NCBI GenBank assembly: GCA_964590495.1
Contig: CAZPWQ010000004.1
Span: 4,349-68,348 of the forward strand
From: CAZPWQ01 sp964590495
GTDB lineage: Bacteria > Bacteroidota > Rhodothermia > Balneolales > Balneolaceae
Direction of reading: 5' to 3'
Length of the DNA stretch: 64,000 bases
Shown: piece by piece, positions 25,211-33,812 of the stretch
How positions within the stretch are numbered: the first letter of the stretch is position 1
How the letters are laid out: each line of letters begins with the position of its first letter
Made by a program: the position numbers and the translations under genes
The notes under the pieces: model-generated
The model's input: only the letters and a program-made list of their open reading frames with translations
What the model was told of the DNA's origin: nothing
The model's database searches: none

Positions 25211-26041
25211 ATGCAAGCACTACTTTATGCATTGCAACAGTCTCAGGTAATTGCCATGCTGGCGGGTTTGATCCTGCTGTTTCTGTGGGAAAGTCTGCAC
25301 CCGTTCTACGAGCATTTCCGCGGATCCTTTAAAAACAGGGGCAGGCATGCCGTTCGTAATCTTTTTATGGGTGCATTGAATTCCGCCCTGATTGCTATAG
25401 TTTTTGTAGGTCTCTGGTTTGCCGCCTCGGTATGGGCCGACCAGTACCGGGTTGGAATAATGCACTGGCTGCAGGATGGATTGGGTTTACCATTGTGGGC
25501 ACATGCCATCGGGGCCCTGCTTCTGTTTGACAGCTGGAGCTACATCTGGCACCGGATGAACCATGAAATCCCGTTCTTCTGGCGATTTCACCGGGTTCAC
25601 CACTCCGATCCAAATATGGATGTGACCACCGCCAACCGCTTTCATATCGGAGAGATTTTCTTTTCTTCACTGTTTCGAATTCCGCTGATCGCACTGTTCG
25701 GCATTTATCTGTGGGAGCTTGTACTTTATGAAACGCTTATGTTTGCTGTAGTTCAGTTTCATCACTCAGACATTAATATCCCCCGGAAATTGGATCGCAT
25801 CCTGCGTACTGTTATTGTTTCTCCCGACATGCACCGGGTGCACCACTCTCGCTGGCGGCCGGAAACCGACTCCAACTACAGCTCTCTGTTCTCATTCTGG
25901 GACCGCCTGGCCCGTACCTTCCGGCTGAATCCTCATCCTGAAAATATAAAATTGGGCCTGAAAGAGTTTGACAGTGACGACGATCAAACAGTACGGGGCA
26001 TGCTTCGCACTCCAATCTTGAAACAGAAAAGAGAGGGGTAA
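25211..26041 (+). CDS. Sterol desaturase/fatty-acid hydroxylase family membrane protein
   Basis: The 276-residue integral membrane di-iron enzyme has helices at about 10-25, 50-75, 95-115 and 150-180. The histidine boxes are HRMNH (near 118), HRVHH (near 134), QFHHSD (near 182) and DMHRVHHS (near 207), the complete ligand set of the family. It would hydroxylate or desaturate a lipid; the substrate is unknown and no carotenoid or hopanoid gene is adjacent. A TTAACTATT-type repeat immediately precedes the ATG. Confidence 0.9.
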   Translation: MQALLYALQQSQVIAMLAGLILLFLWESLHPFYEHFRGSFKNRGRHAVRNLFMGALNSALIAIVFVGLWFAASVWADQYRVGIMHWLQDGLGLPLWAHAIGALLLFDSWSYIWHRMNHEIPFFWRFHRVHHSDPNMDVTTANRFHIGEIFFSSLFRIPLIALFGIYLWELVLYETLMFAVVQFHHSDINIPRKLDRILRTVIVSPDMHRVHHSRWRPETDSNYSSLFSFWDRLARTFRLNPHPENIKLGLKEFDSDDDQTVRGMLRTPILKQKREG

Positions 26042-26488
26042 CGCCGTTGGGGGAGTTGTGGGGCAGGTTATTAAAAACCCTCTCCATTGTCATCCCGAGA
26101 GGAAGCCCCGATGCTTTTTATCGGGGCTGGAACCGAGGGATCCGCCGGGAGTCGGACACGTCTCATCCGCTCTGAAGAAGCTGTGTACCCCTTCAATGCC
26201 TCTGCCGCACGGATGAGATTTCTCGACTACGTCCCGGAAAAACTACCGGGACTCCGCTCGAAATGACGCCATTGGGTAGTTTTTTGGGCTAATACGGAAC
26301 AGTTTGGAGGCGAAAAAGATTAAAAGCTTACCACGGCAGCTTTCTTTTCTGTTTTTATTAAAAACAGTCTCAAACTTAAAGCCCACATATTTGATGAATG
26401 AATCCATAATAGTTATTCTTTGTCAGTTCATTACCCCGTACCAGGAGCTTATTAGGAGATTAAAAATAAGTCTAAAATCGGCAACAAC
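26042..26488. other. Intergenic region with a GTCATCCCGAG-type repeat
   Basis: The first half holds a 179-base dispersed repeat (listed separately). The second half has only a short 62-codon frame with no family resemblance. The acyl-CoA dehydrogenase promoter must lie at about 26300-26480. Confidence 0.6.
26089..26267. repeat. GTCATCCCGAG...CTCGAAATGAC dispersed repeat with imperfect terminal inverted repeats
   Basis: The element starts GTCATCCCGAG and ends CTCGAAATGAC; the ends are reverse complements at 9 of 11 positions. Inside are hairpins GCCCCGAT-ATCGGGGC (26104-26128) and GTCCCGG-CCGGGAC. Similar sequences are known as dispersed intergenic repeats in several bacterial phyla. No transposase is present. 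Confidence 0.75.
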
Positions 26489-27655
26489 ATGAAAAATACA
26501 ATTGCTTTAGATGATATTTTAAAACAGACAAAAGAAATTGCACGGAAAGAGCTTGCCCCAAGAGCCGGAGAAATTGACAAGGAAGGCAGATGGCCGGAAG
26601 AATCAATACGGGCACTTCAAAAAGAAGGTCTGGGCGGGCTGGTAATTCCCTCAGAGCTGGGCGGGCTGGGATATGGTCTTTCCGGAGTCACCAAAGTTTG
26701 CGAAATTCTTGCCCGGGAATGTGCTTCAACCGCTATGTGCTTTGGTATGCATTTAGTGGGCTCTGCTGTCTTAGCGACAAAAGCCACAATCGAGCAGCAA
26801 AAGAACTTTCTGGATCCTATCGCAAGGGGTGATCATCTTACTACTCTCGCCCTGAGCGAGCCCGGAACAGGAGCAAATTTATATATCCCCGAGGTTGAGC
26901 TCACGAAAAAAGAGGATGGCGGTTATATTCTCAATGGAACAAAGGCTTTTGTTACCAATGGCGGATATGCGGACTCCTACGTGGTTTCAACCGTTATCCC
27001 CGAACCCGAAACATATGTAGGTCAATTTTCCTGCGTGGTTGTTCCAAAAGAATCTGAGGGAATAGAATGGCAGGAGGCGTGGCAGGGAATTGGCATGAAG
27101 GGAAACGCTTCACGAAATATGACATTTGAGGAACTCCCGATTCCCAAAGAATATTTGCTGGGCGAACCTGGAGATCAAATCTGGTATGTCTTTGAAGTGA
27201 TTGCACCTTATTTTATTGCGGCCATGGCAGGTACATACCTGGGCATCGCCACTGCCGCCTTAGACGAGGCGATAGAACATATAAAGAACAGAACTCATAC
27301 CCATAGCGGTAGTTCTTTGTCCCAAATGCCTGTAATACAACAACGACTGGGTACATTATGGGCAAAGGTGGAAAGTACCCGACAACTTACATACAGCGCA
27401 GCCGCCAAAGGTGATGCCGGAGAGTCGAAAGGACTTCTCTCTCTTTTCAGTGCAAAAGCGGAGGTTGCTGATTGTGTGGTAAATGTGGTAAACGAAGTTA
27501 TGACCTTAATGGGTGGAAGAGGATATGCAAAAGATGGTAAGCTCGGAAGACATTTGAGAGATGCCAGGGCCTCGCATGTTATGGCGCCCACTACCGATAT
27601 GTTAAGGATCTGGACAGGAAGAGCATTACTCGATATACCACTTTTAGGAGAATAA
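26489..27655 (+). CDS. Acyl-CoA dehydrogenase-family flavoprotein
   Basis: The 388-residue protein shows the usual order: N-terminal helical domain (to about 110), the FAD/substrate signature LALSEPGTGANLY (120-132), middle beta domain with TKAFVTNGGYAD, and C-terminal helical domain with MTLMGGRGYAKDG (342-354). The C-terminal segment reads HVMAPTTDMLRIWTGRALL, so the YEGT motif that carries the catalytic Glu in short- and medium-chain enzymes is absent; the base may sit elsewhere (as in isovaleryl-CoA dehydrogenases) or the substrate differs. The histidine kinase gene starts 3 bases after the stop. Confidence 0.92.
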   Translation: MKNTIALDDILKQTKEIARKELAPRAGEIDKEGRWPEESIRALQKEGLGGLVIPSELGGLGYGLSGVTKVCEILARECASTAMCFGMHLVGSAVLATKATIEQQKNFLDPIARGDHLTTLALSEPGTGANLYIPEVELTKKEDGGYILNGTKAFVTNGGYADSYVVSTVIPEPETYVGQFSCVVVPKESEGIEWQEAWQGIGMKGNASRNMTFEELPIPKEYLLGEPGDQIWYVFEVIAPYFIAAMAGTYLGIATAALDEAIEHIKNRTHTHSGSSLSQMPVIQQRLGTLWAKVESTRQLTYSAAAKGDAGESKGLLSLFSAKAEVADCVVNVVNEVMTLMGGRGYAKDGKLGRHLRDARASHVMAPTTDMLRIWTGRALLDIPLLGE

Positions 27656-27658
27656 TTT

Positions 27659-29251
27659 ATGGTTAAAGAGACTTCTGCAAAAAAAGGAATTGTCTACCTG
27701 ATCCAGGTAAAAAACCAGAACATCCACCTGTTGCTGCCTGATCCTTTCAAAGGTGAGAACCTGCAATTTGTACCGGTTGAAAGTTCCACGGATATAAATG
27801 AACAGAAATTTGATGAGGAAATCATCGCCTTTATCATCGGCAGTGAAATTCAGGATCCCATACAAAGCACTCAGCGTCTTCATGCACTTAAAAATACTGC
27901 CTCTGTAGTTATACTTTCAAAGCCCGAAAAGATCAATTCTCTTAAGGAAGCGATAAAATTCTCTCCCTTTGTAGGAACCGATGTCTTTTGTCTTGATGAG
28001 TCAAATAAAATCCAGTTGGAAGAAAAGCTGGATGAAATTTTAACCAGCAGTCAACAAGCAGCTAAATACCGGGATATCCTGGCGGTTTCAAATCCCAAAA
28101 TATCCTTTAAAGAATCTCTCCAAAAACCAGCTTTCAATCAAAATTTTGTAACCAGATTGATGGACATCGCCCCTATCGGCATAGCTATAGTGGGTGAAAA
28201 CGGAAAAGTTATTGGATGGAATAAAGCAGCGGCTTCGATCTTCAACAAAGATGAGGCTCAAATTCTGGGTGAATCGCTGTCCCGGCTCTTTGGACGTTCT
28301 GAGGCCACAAAATTAGAAAAAAATCTTGAAGAAAATTTAAATAAACGGATTACAAGTCAAACGGATACTCTATCGTTGGAGAGAAATTCAACGGACCAAT
28401 CCCGACAGGTATTAAATTTTACTTTTGCGCCTTTTACTTACAATGATAGCAGCGGAAAAGCACTTATTATAGCGATTACAGATACTACGGAAAACGTTGA
28501 GCTTCTCAGTCGTCTAAGAAAAGAAGTCATAAGCAGAGATAATTTCCTGTCGATGGCCAGTCATGAACTAAGAACTCCCCTGACGGCCATGAGATTTAAC
28601 CTGGAATTGTTGCGGACTCGCATAAAGAACCCGGATTTCCCAGGTGCAGAAGACATCCTGGAACTTAACAGTAAAAGCCTGGAACAGGCTGATCGGATAA
28701 ATGAACTTATCGAAGATCTTTTCGATATAGCAAAAATTCATTCAGGAAAACTCGATTTTAATCTTGAAAAGTTTGACCTGTCCGCATTCATTGAAAATTA
28801 TATAATGGAAATGGAGGAAAAATTTAAAGAAATTCATGCAGATCTGGAGTTGGATATCGAGTCCGGCGTCATAGGAGTTTGGGATAAAAACCGAATTGAA
28901 CAGGCTTTTTCGAATTTAATCAACAATGTGTTTAAATATGCCCCCGACGTCCCGGTAAAGATTACTCTGAAAACCAATGAGAAATGGGCTTTTCTTTCCG
29001 TCAGCGATCAGGGGCCGGGCATATCGGAAGAAAAGCAGGAGGTAATTTTCGACCGTTTTGAAAGAGCAGGCGCCAATCAAACAATCTCGGGACTTGGACT
29101 GGGTCTTTTTATCACAAAAAAAATAATTGAAGGACACACCGGTGAAGTAGAGGTTCAAAGTTCTCCCGGGCAGGGTTCTACATTTACTTTTAAACTTCCC
29201 CTTGATCTTGATCCTGAAAATCCTCCTGAAAACCTGGGAGTACTTTGGTAA
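27659..29251 (+). CDS. PAS histidine kinase with a degenerate receiver-like N-terminus
   Basis: The 530-residue soluble kinase has an N-terminal 130 residues resembling a receiver fold (alternating hydrophobic strands, VVILSKPEKI) but without the acidic pocket or acceptor Asp. PAS follows at about 165-285, HisKA with His302 in SMASHELRTPLTAMR, and HATPase with NLINNVFKYA, DQGPGIS and GLGLGLF. It is translationally coupled to the acyl-CoA dehydrogenase, an unusual partnership that suggests sensing linked to acyl-CoA metabolism. No receiver gene is adjacent. Confidence 0.9.
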   Translation: MVKETSAKKGIVYLIQVKNQNIHLLLPDPFKGENLQFVPVESSTDINEQKFDEEIIAFIIGSEIQDPIQSTQRLHALKNTASVVILSKPEKINSLKEAIKFSPFVGTDVFCLDESNKIQLEEKLDEILTSSQQAAKYRDILAVSNPKISFKESLQKPAFNQNFVTRLMDIAPIGIAIVGENGKVIGWNKAAASIFNKDEAQILGESLSRLFGRSEATKLEKNLEENLNKRITSQTDTLSLERNSTDQSRQVLNFTFAPFTYNDSSGKALIIAITDTTENVELLSRLRKEVISRDNFLSMASHELRTPLTAMRFNLELLRTRIKNPDFPGAEDILELNSKSLEQADRINELIEDLFDIAKIHSGKLDFNLEKFDLSAFIENYIMEMEEKFKEIHADLELDIESGVIGVWDKNRIEQAFSNLINNVFKYAPDVPVKITLKTNEKWAFLSVSDQGPGISEEKQEVIFDRFERAGANQTISGLGLGLFITKKIIEGHTGEVEVQSSPGQGSTFTFKLPLDLDPENPPENLGVLW

Positions 29252-29280
29252 GGGTGGATGATTAAGATTCCGGATACCGT

Positions 29281-29329
29281 AGAGACTGAAGTATGTGATC
29301 CAATTCCTAATTCCTCATTCCTAATTCCC
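29281..29329 (+). repeat. Direct repeat upstream of fbp
   Basis: AGAGAC...TATGTGATCC followed by CAATTCCTAATTCC words. The same arrangement, in the same orientation, is at 31417-31464 just after fbp. Confidence 0.65.
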
Positions 29330-29421
29330 ATTTACGATTAACCAAAGAATTCAGTTAATTAAAATTATAGGTTGTTGTCATCATGAGAAAAACTAATATC
29401 AGTATCCAAATTTGAAAATCG

Positions 29422-31383
29422 ATGTCCGATACCGTAGAAAAAAAGCGATACCTGAAATTACTGGCCAAACAGTATCCGACGATCAGGTCCGCTTCAACCG
29501 AGATCATCAACCTGAGCGCTATCATGGAGCTGCCGAAGGGGACAGAGCATTTTATCTCCGATATTCACGGTGAATATGAAGCTTTTCTGCACGTACTCAG
29601 AAATGGGTCCGGCTCTATAAAACGCCGTATAGACGAACTCTTTAAGAATACTCTTGATACCCGTGAAAGAAAGAACCTGGCAACACTTATCTACTATCCC
29701 GAGAAAAAGTTACCTCATATATTAAAGGATATTCAAAATACCGGTGACTGGTACCGGAAAACCCTTTTCCAGCTTATCAAGTTGTGCCGCGTTTTTTCAT
29801 CAAAATATACGAGAAGCAAAGTACGAAAAGCACTTCCGAAAGATTTCAGCTATATAATTGAAGAGCTCCTCCATGAGCAGGAAAGCCTCAAAAACCGGCA
29901 GGAGTACTACAGCAGTATCATCGATACGATAATCGACACCCGGCGGGCCGATGCATTTATCATTGCTATGGCACGACTGATACAGCGGCTTACTATCGCC
30001 CGTCTTCATGTAATCGGCGATGTGTACGACCGTGGTCCCGGTGCTCATATTATCATGGATAAATTGGTAGAACATCACTCCGTGGATTTTCAATGGGGTA
30101 ATCACGATATCGTCTGGATGGGAGCAGCGGCCGGAAGCAAAGCCTGTATGGCAAACGTAATACGTGTTTCTCTGCGCTACGCTAATATGGAAACCCTGGA
30201 GAACGGGTATGCTATCAGTATCCTCCCCCTGATGTCACTTGCCGTAGATGTATATGGCGATGATCCCTGCAAGCAGTTCCGGCCTAAACAGGCGCTGGAA
30301 GGATTCACTGAAAATGAACAGCTTTTGATGGCCCGCATGCAAAAGGCGATCTCAATAATCCAGCTGAAACTGGAAGGACAGATCGTACAACGCCGGCCGC
30401 AGTACCAGATGGATGACCGCCTCCTGCTGGATAGAATCAACTATAATGAGGGTACCGTCCGGATCGGGGATAATACATATTCGTTGATCGACACCCATTT
30501 TCCAACCATTGGCCCGGAAGATCCCTACCGGTTATCCGATCTGGAAAAGTCTGTTATGGACAAGCTCAGTATCTCGTTTGAAAACAGCGAACGTTTACAG
30601 GAACATGTGCGATTTCTCTTTGCAAAAGGAAGTATGTATCGGGTGCAAAACGGAAACCTGCTGTACCACGGCTGTATTCCTATGACTCATAACGGGAAGC
30701 TCTGCCATTTTGTATTGGACGGAATAAATCACAGTCCCAAAAAGTTCATGGACAGACTGGAACGGCTGGCACGACAGGGGTACTTTGCGAAAGACGATCC
30801 CGATAAAAAACAGTACGGCAGGGATACCATGTGGTATCTGTGGTGCGGGGCGCAATCTCCACTGTTCGGAAAGAAAAAAATGGCCACCTTCGAACGTTAT
30901 TTTATTGATGATCCCGAAACTCATAAAGAGGATATGAACCCCTATTACGATTTTCGCACGAATCAGGATGTGGCTGAGGCAATTTTGTCGGAATTCGGAC
31001 TCGATCCCGATACCGGACATATCATTAACGGACATGTCCCGGTAAAGGTGAAAAAAGGAGAAAGTCCGGTAAAAGCGGGTGGAAAGCTCATTGTTATCGA
31101 CGGAGGTTTTGCTAAAGCGTACCAGGAAAAAACGGGAATCGCAGGCTATACGCTTATCTTCAACTCCTACGGGTTGTTGTTAGCCGCTCATCAACCCTTT
31201 GAATCCACACAAAAAGCGATTGAAGAGGAGCAGGATATTCATTCGGAAACAAGAATTCTGGAGCAGAACGACGAACGAATCCGCGTATGTGACACAGACA
31301 ATGGCCGGAATACCCAAAAGCGAATAGACGACCTCAAGGAGCTGCTGCAGGCGTACCGGTCGGGATTGATAAAAGAATCGTAG
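29422..31383 (+). CDS. fbp: Class III fructose-1,6-bisphosphatase
   Basis: The 653-residue protein is the usual length of class III (Firmicutes/Bacteroidota type) FBPase, which converts fructose 1,6-bisphosphate to fructose 6-phosphate in gluconeogenesis. It has the metallophosphatase motifs SDIHGEYEAF (Asp47, His49), GDVYDRGPGAH (near 199) and WGNHDIVWMG (near 216), and the family's C-terminal GHVPVKVKKGESPVKA. Together with glycerol kinase and sugar-acid catabolism it fits growth on non-sugar and C3 substrates. It is monocistronic, framed by direct repeats. Confidence 0.96.
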   Translation: MSDTVEKKRYLKLLAKQYPTIRSASTEIINLSAIMELPKGTEHFISDIHGEYEAFLHVLRNGSGSIKRRIDELFKNTLDTRERKNLATLIYYPEKKLPHILKDIQNTGDWYRKTLFQLIKLCRVFSSKYTRSKVRKALPKDFSYIIEELLHEQESLKNRQEYYSSIIDTIIDTRRADAFIIAMARLIQRLTIARLHVIGDVYDRGPGAHIIMDKLVEHHSVDFQWGNHDIVWMGAAAGSKACMANVIRVSLRYANMETLENGYAISILPLMSLAVDVYGDDPCKQFRPKQALEGFTENEQLLMARMQKAISIIQLKLEGQIVQRRPQYQMDDRLLLDRINYNEGTVRIGDNTYSLIDTHFPTIGPEDPYRLSDLEKSVMDKLSISFENSERLQEHVRFLFAKGSMYRVQNGNLLYHGCIPMTHNGKLCHFVLDGINHSPKKFMDRLERLARQGYFAKDDPDKKQYGRDTMWYLWCGAQSPLFGKKKMATFERYFIDDPETHKEDMNPYYDFRTNQDVAEAILSEFGLDPDTGHIINGHVPVKVKKGESPVKAGGKLIVIDGGFAKAYQEKTGIAGYTLIFNSYGLLLAAHQPFESTQKAIEEEQDIHSETRILEQNDERIRVCDTDNGRNTQKRIDDLKELLQAYRSGLIKES

Positions 31384-31416
31384 TCCGGTTACCAGATACT
31401 GGATGCCGGATGCCGG

Positions 31417-31464
31417 AGAGACGCAGCATGTGATCCAATTCCTAATTCCCCATTCCTAATTCCT
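31417..31464 (+). repeat. Direct repeat downstream of fbp
   Basis: This is a close copy of 29281-29329 (AGAGAC, CATGTGATCC, then CAATTCCTAATTCC words) in the same orientation, about 2.1 kb away. It is preceded at 31384-31416 by an ATACTGGATGCCGG-type repeat. Confidence 0.65.
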
Positions 31465-31481
31465 AATTCTCAATTCCTTCT

Positions 31482-32273
31482 TCATTCCAGCTCCTTAATT
31501 CTAATCTCCCTGAACTCCACCCCCTGTCCTTCGGCCTGGAGTCCGATATAGCCTTCCGTCAATGGTTTTCCGTCAACTTTTATATCAGGATCGTAACCGT
31601 TTGCCACCCCGCCCCCTATCTGTGGTTTGGTATACTCCAATACCTTCTCACCGTTAACTTTGTGAATGACCAGCGAATCACTGTAGACAATAAGATCGGC
31701 ACTAACCCATTCATCCCATTTATAGGTATCGGAGGAAGAATTAATACAATGGCGGGGATCCATTTCCCCTTCGTAAAACACTTCGGTACCGGGAGAACAC
31801 ATATTTCCCGTGGGCCTGGATTCTCCCTCCTCTGCCTCAGCCAGCATTTGGTACTCTACGGAAATGGGCCAGTCCTGCTCCTTGAGGATAGTGGCCGGAT
31901 CCTGGGAATGAAACATTACTCCGCTGTTCCTGTAGGTATAACCGGGAGCGTCTTCCATCCATTGATCAGTAAACCGGTACTCAAACTTAAGGTGGTAGGA
32001 AGAAAAAGGCTCTTTATAAAACAGGTGTCCATAACGCTCGTCAAATTCCTCATAATCATCATAATTTACCTGTATAACCCCATCGGTTACCCGGAAGGTA
32101 TTGGCATAATTATCCCCCGCTTCATGGTGATGAATTTTGACGATCCAGTCAGTGAGATCTTTCCCGTTAAAAAGTGTCTGCCAATCTTCCTGATCTGTAT
32201 CCTGGCCTTTGGAGCCACAGGAAATAAGGATCAGAACAACGGCCAGTGATAAAAGTATATTTAATTTTTTCAT
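31482..32273 (-). CDS. DUF1080 (3-keto-disaccharide hydrolase-like) lipoprotein
   Basis: The 263-residue protein has a lipoprotein signal (LILISCG, Cys19) and a DUF1080 concanavalin-like domain starting WQTLFNGKDLTDWIVKI and ending YIGLQAEGQGVEFREIRIKEL. These features match the sugar-binding or 3-keto-glycoside-cleaving family, acting in the periplasm. It is distinct from the 228-residue relative at 10.9 kb, and has extra Cys/Met-rich loops (GNMCSPGTEVFYEGEMDPRHC). It is downstream of the serine hydrolase gene by 81 bases and convergent with fbp. Confidence 0.9.
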   Translation of the reverse strand: MKKLNILLSLAVVLILISCGSKGQDTDQEDWQTLFNGKDLTDWIVKIHHHEAGDNYANTFRVTDGVIQVNYDDYEEFDERYGHLFYKEPFSSYHLKFEYRFTDQWMEDAPGYTYRNSGVMFHSQDPATILKEQDWPISVEYQMLAEAEEGESRPTGNMCSPGTEVFYEGEMDPRHCINSSSDTYKWDEWVSADLIVYSDSLVIHKVNGEKVLEYTKPQIGGGVANGYDPDIKVDGKPLTEGYIGLQAEGQGVEFREIRIKELE

Positions 32274-32354
32274 CCAACTATATGATTATCAGTTTTAATT
32301 TAAAATCTTGTGTATTTCTGTAATTCCGGCAGATTTTTAAACGGGGTACATATC

Positions 32355-33620
32355 CTACTCATCCCGTACATAAGAGCCGTAAACCGCATCGCGGAAATCC
32401 TTGTGCAACCTTCCGTCAAAGGGAAATTTCTGTACGAAGAATACAGCTGTAAGCTCGTTCTCAGGATCGATCCAGAACAAGGTACTTGCCGCGCCGTCCC
32501 AGAAAAACTCACCGACGGTGCCCTGATTTTCTTCATCTGAAGCAGGCGGTTTCAATCGTACAGCAAAATCGATACCAAAGCCCACCTGCCCTTTGCTTGG
32601 CAGCCATAAACGCTCCGTTACCTCTTCGGAAAGATGGTTTGTTGCCATAAGTTTTACGGTTTCGGACTTAAGAATCCTGGCGCCGTTTAACTCACCCTCA
32701 TTAAGCAGCATTCGTGTGAATGTCATATAATCATCGAGAGTGGAAGTATATCCCCACCCGCCGGGGGTAAGTGGTAAACGTGTGGTATTGAATGAAAGAC
32801 CCTCTTCATCAGAAACTCTTACAAGGGAATCATCTTCGGTGTTATTATATACAGTCGCCAGGCGGTCCCGGTCCTCTTCAGGGACAAAATAGCGTGTTTC
32901 AGCCATGCCTAGGGGATCAAGTATCTGTTCACTGACATACTCTTTGAAAGATTGTCCCGAAAGGCGTTCTACAAGAACTGCCTGAACATCCACCGACGGA
33001 CCATAATACCACTGCTCCCCGGGATGAAAGATCAGCGGAAGGCTTCCGAGCTTTTCTGCAAACTCAGTCAATGTGTTTTCCCTGGCCAACGGATTTGCCT
33101 CCTCCAACATTGGCCCTATGTATGGCTGGTTCGTATCATTCGCAAAACCGGAAGTGTGTCGCGTGAGGTCACGGATTGTCAATGCTCTTTTAGGTTCAAC
33201 CAATATGGGATTTTCTTCCTCATCCAGGCCTTCAAGCACTTTTAAACCGGCAAACTCAGGCAGATATTCTGCAACGGGATCATCGAGTTGAAAAGCACCC
33301 TCTTCATAGAGCGTCATCAAAGCCACCCCGGTAATCGGCTTGGTCATGGAATAAATCTGCACGATGGTATTACGGGCCATGGAAATTTCCGCTTCCCGGT
33401 CGGTATATCCGTAGGCGTTGAAATAAACTTCCCGGTTGTCTTCAAAAATAAGTGCAGAAGCACCGGCAACAGAACCGGATTCCACAAAACCGGCAAGTGT
33501 GGAATCGATACGTACAACGGCTTCGCCATCCACAACCACCTGGTCCGCCCCCACCTCATTTCCAGAGCAAGAACTCAGAATAATTAAAACCCCCAGCAGT
33601 AAATACACCCATCGATTCAT
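32355..33620 (-). CDS. Class C beta-lactamase-fold serine hydrolase, lipoprotein
   Basis: The 421-residue protein has a lipobox LSSC (Cys18) and a serine hydrolase domain of the beta-lactamase/EstB/DD-peptidase superfamily: SMTK (Ser91, Lys94), the tyrosine motif as YYGPS (near 213) in place of YxN, and a late HxG-like region near PGGWGYTSTLDDY. Such proteins are often esterases or peptidases rather than antibiotic-inactivating enzymes. The long N-terminal linker and lipid anchor indicate periplasmic or surface location. It is probably co-transcribed with the DUF1080 gene downstream. Confidence 0.9.
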   Translation of the reverse strand: MNRWVYLLLGVLIILSSCSGNEVGADQVVVDGEAVVRIDSTLAGFVESGSVAGASALIFEDNREVYFNAYGYTDREAEISMARNTIVQIYSMTKPITGVALMTLYEEGAFQLDDPVAEYLPEFAGLKVLEGLDEEENPILVEPKRALTIRDLTRHTSGFANDTNQPYIGPMLEEANPLARENTLTEFAEKLGSLPLIFHPGEQWYYGPSVDVQAVLVERLSGQSFKEYVSEQILDPLGMAETRYFVPEEDRDRLATVYNNTEDDSLVRVSDEEGLSFNTTRLPLTPGGWGYTSTLDDYMTFTRMLLNEGELNGARILKSETVKLMATNHLSEEVTERLWLPSKGQVGFGIDFAVRLKPPASDEENQGTVGEFFWDGAASTLFWIDPENELTAVFFVQKFPFDGRLHKDFRDAVYGSYVRDE

Positions 33621-33718
33621 TGTTTCTCCTTCCGGCTATTTCTTTTTTGTTATATGCACTGAGAATAAACATCTCAGAAAGAAGGTGCCAATTTATTTCA
33701 AACTTTAAAAACAACCAA

Positions 33719-33760
33719 CATCCGGAATCTGGTATCCGGAATCCGGAATCTGGCATCCAG
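33719..33760 (+). repeat. ATCCGGAATCTGG-type dispersed repeat
   Basis: Four near-tandem ATCCGGAATCTGG/TATCCGG words occur in 42 bases. Related stretches are at 9493-9521, 29268-29280 and 31384-31416. Confidence 0.6.
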
Positions 33761-33812
33761 CCACTTTTTCTATTATAATAAAAGCTGAATTCAAACAAAG
33801 AAAAGAGGTCAT

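Noticed and set aside
26304..26492. 62-codon plus-strand frame before the acyl-CoA dehydrogenase gene.
   Set aside because: No family resemblance, overlap with the next start codon, and it lies in the probable promoter region.
29300..31480. Regular AATTCCTAATTC words looked at first like a CRISPR-type array.
   Set aside because: Words are 6-8 bases, have no unique spacers of constant length, and there are no cas genes.
32355..33620. Possible antibiotic-resistance beta-lactamase.
   Set aside because: The SxxK serine hydrolase fold is shared by many esterases and peptidases; the altered tyrosine motif and lipoprotein form do not indicate drug resistance.
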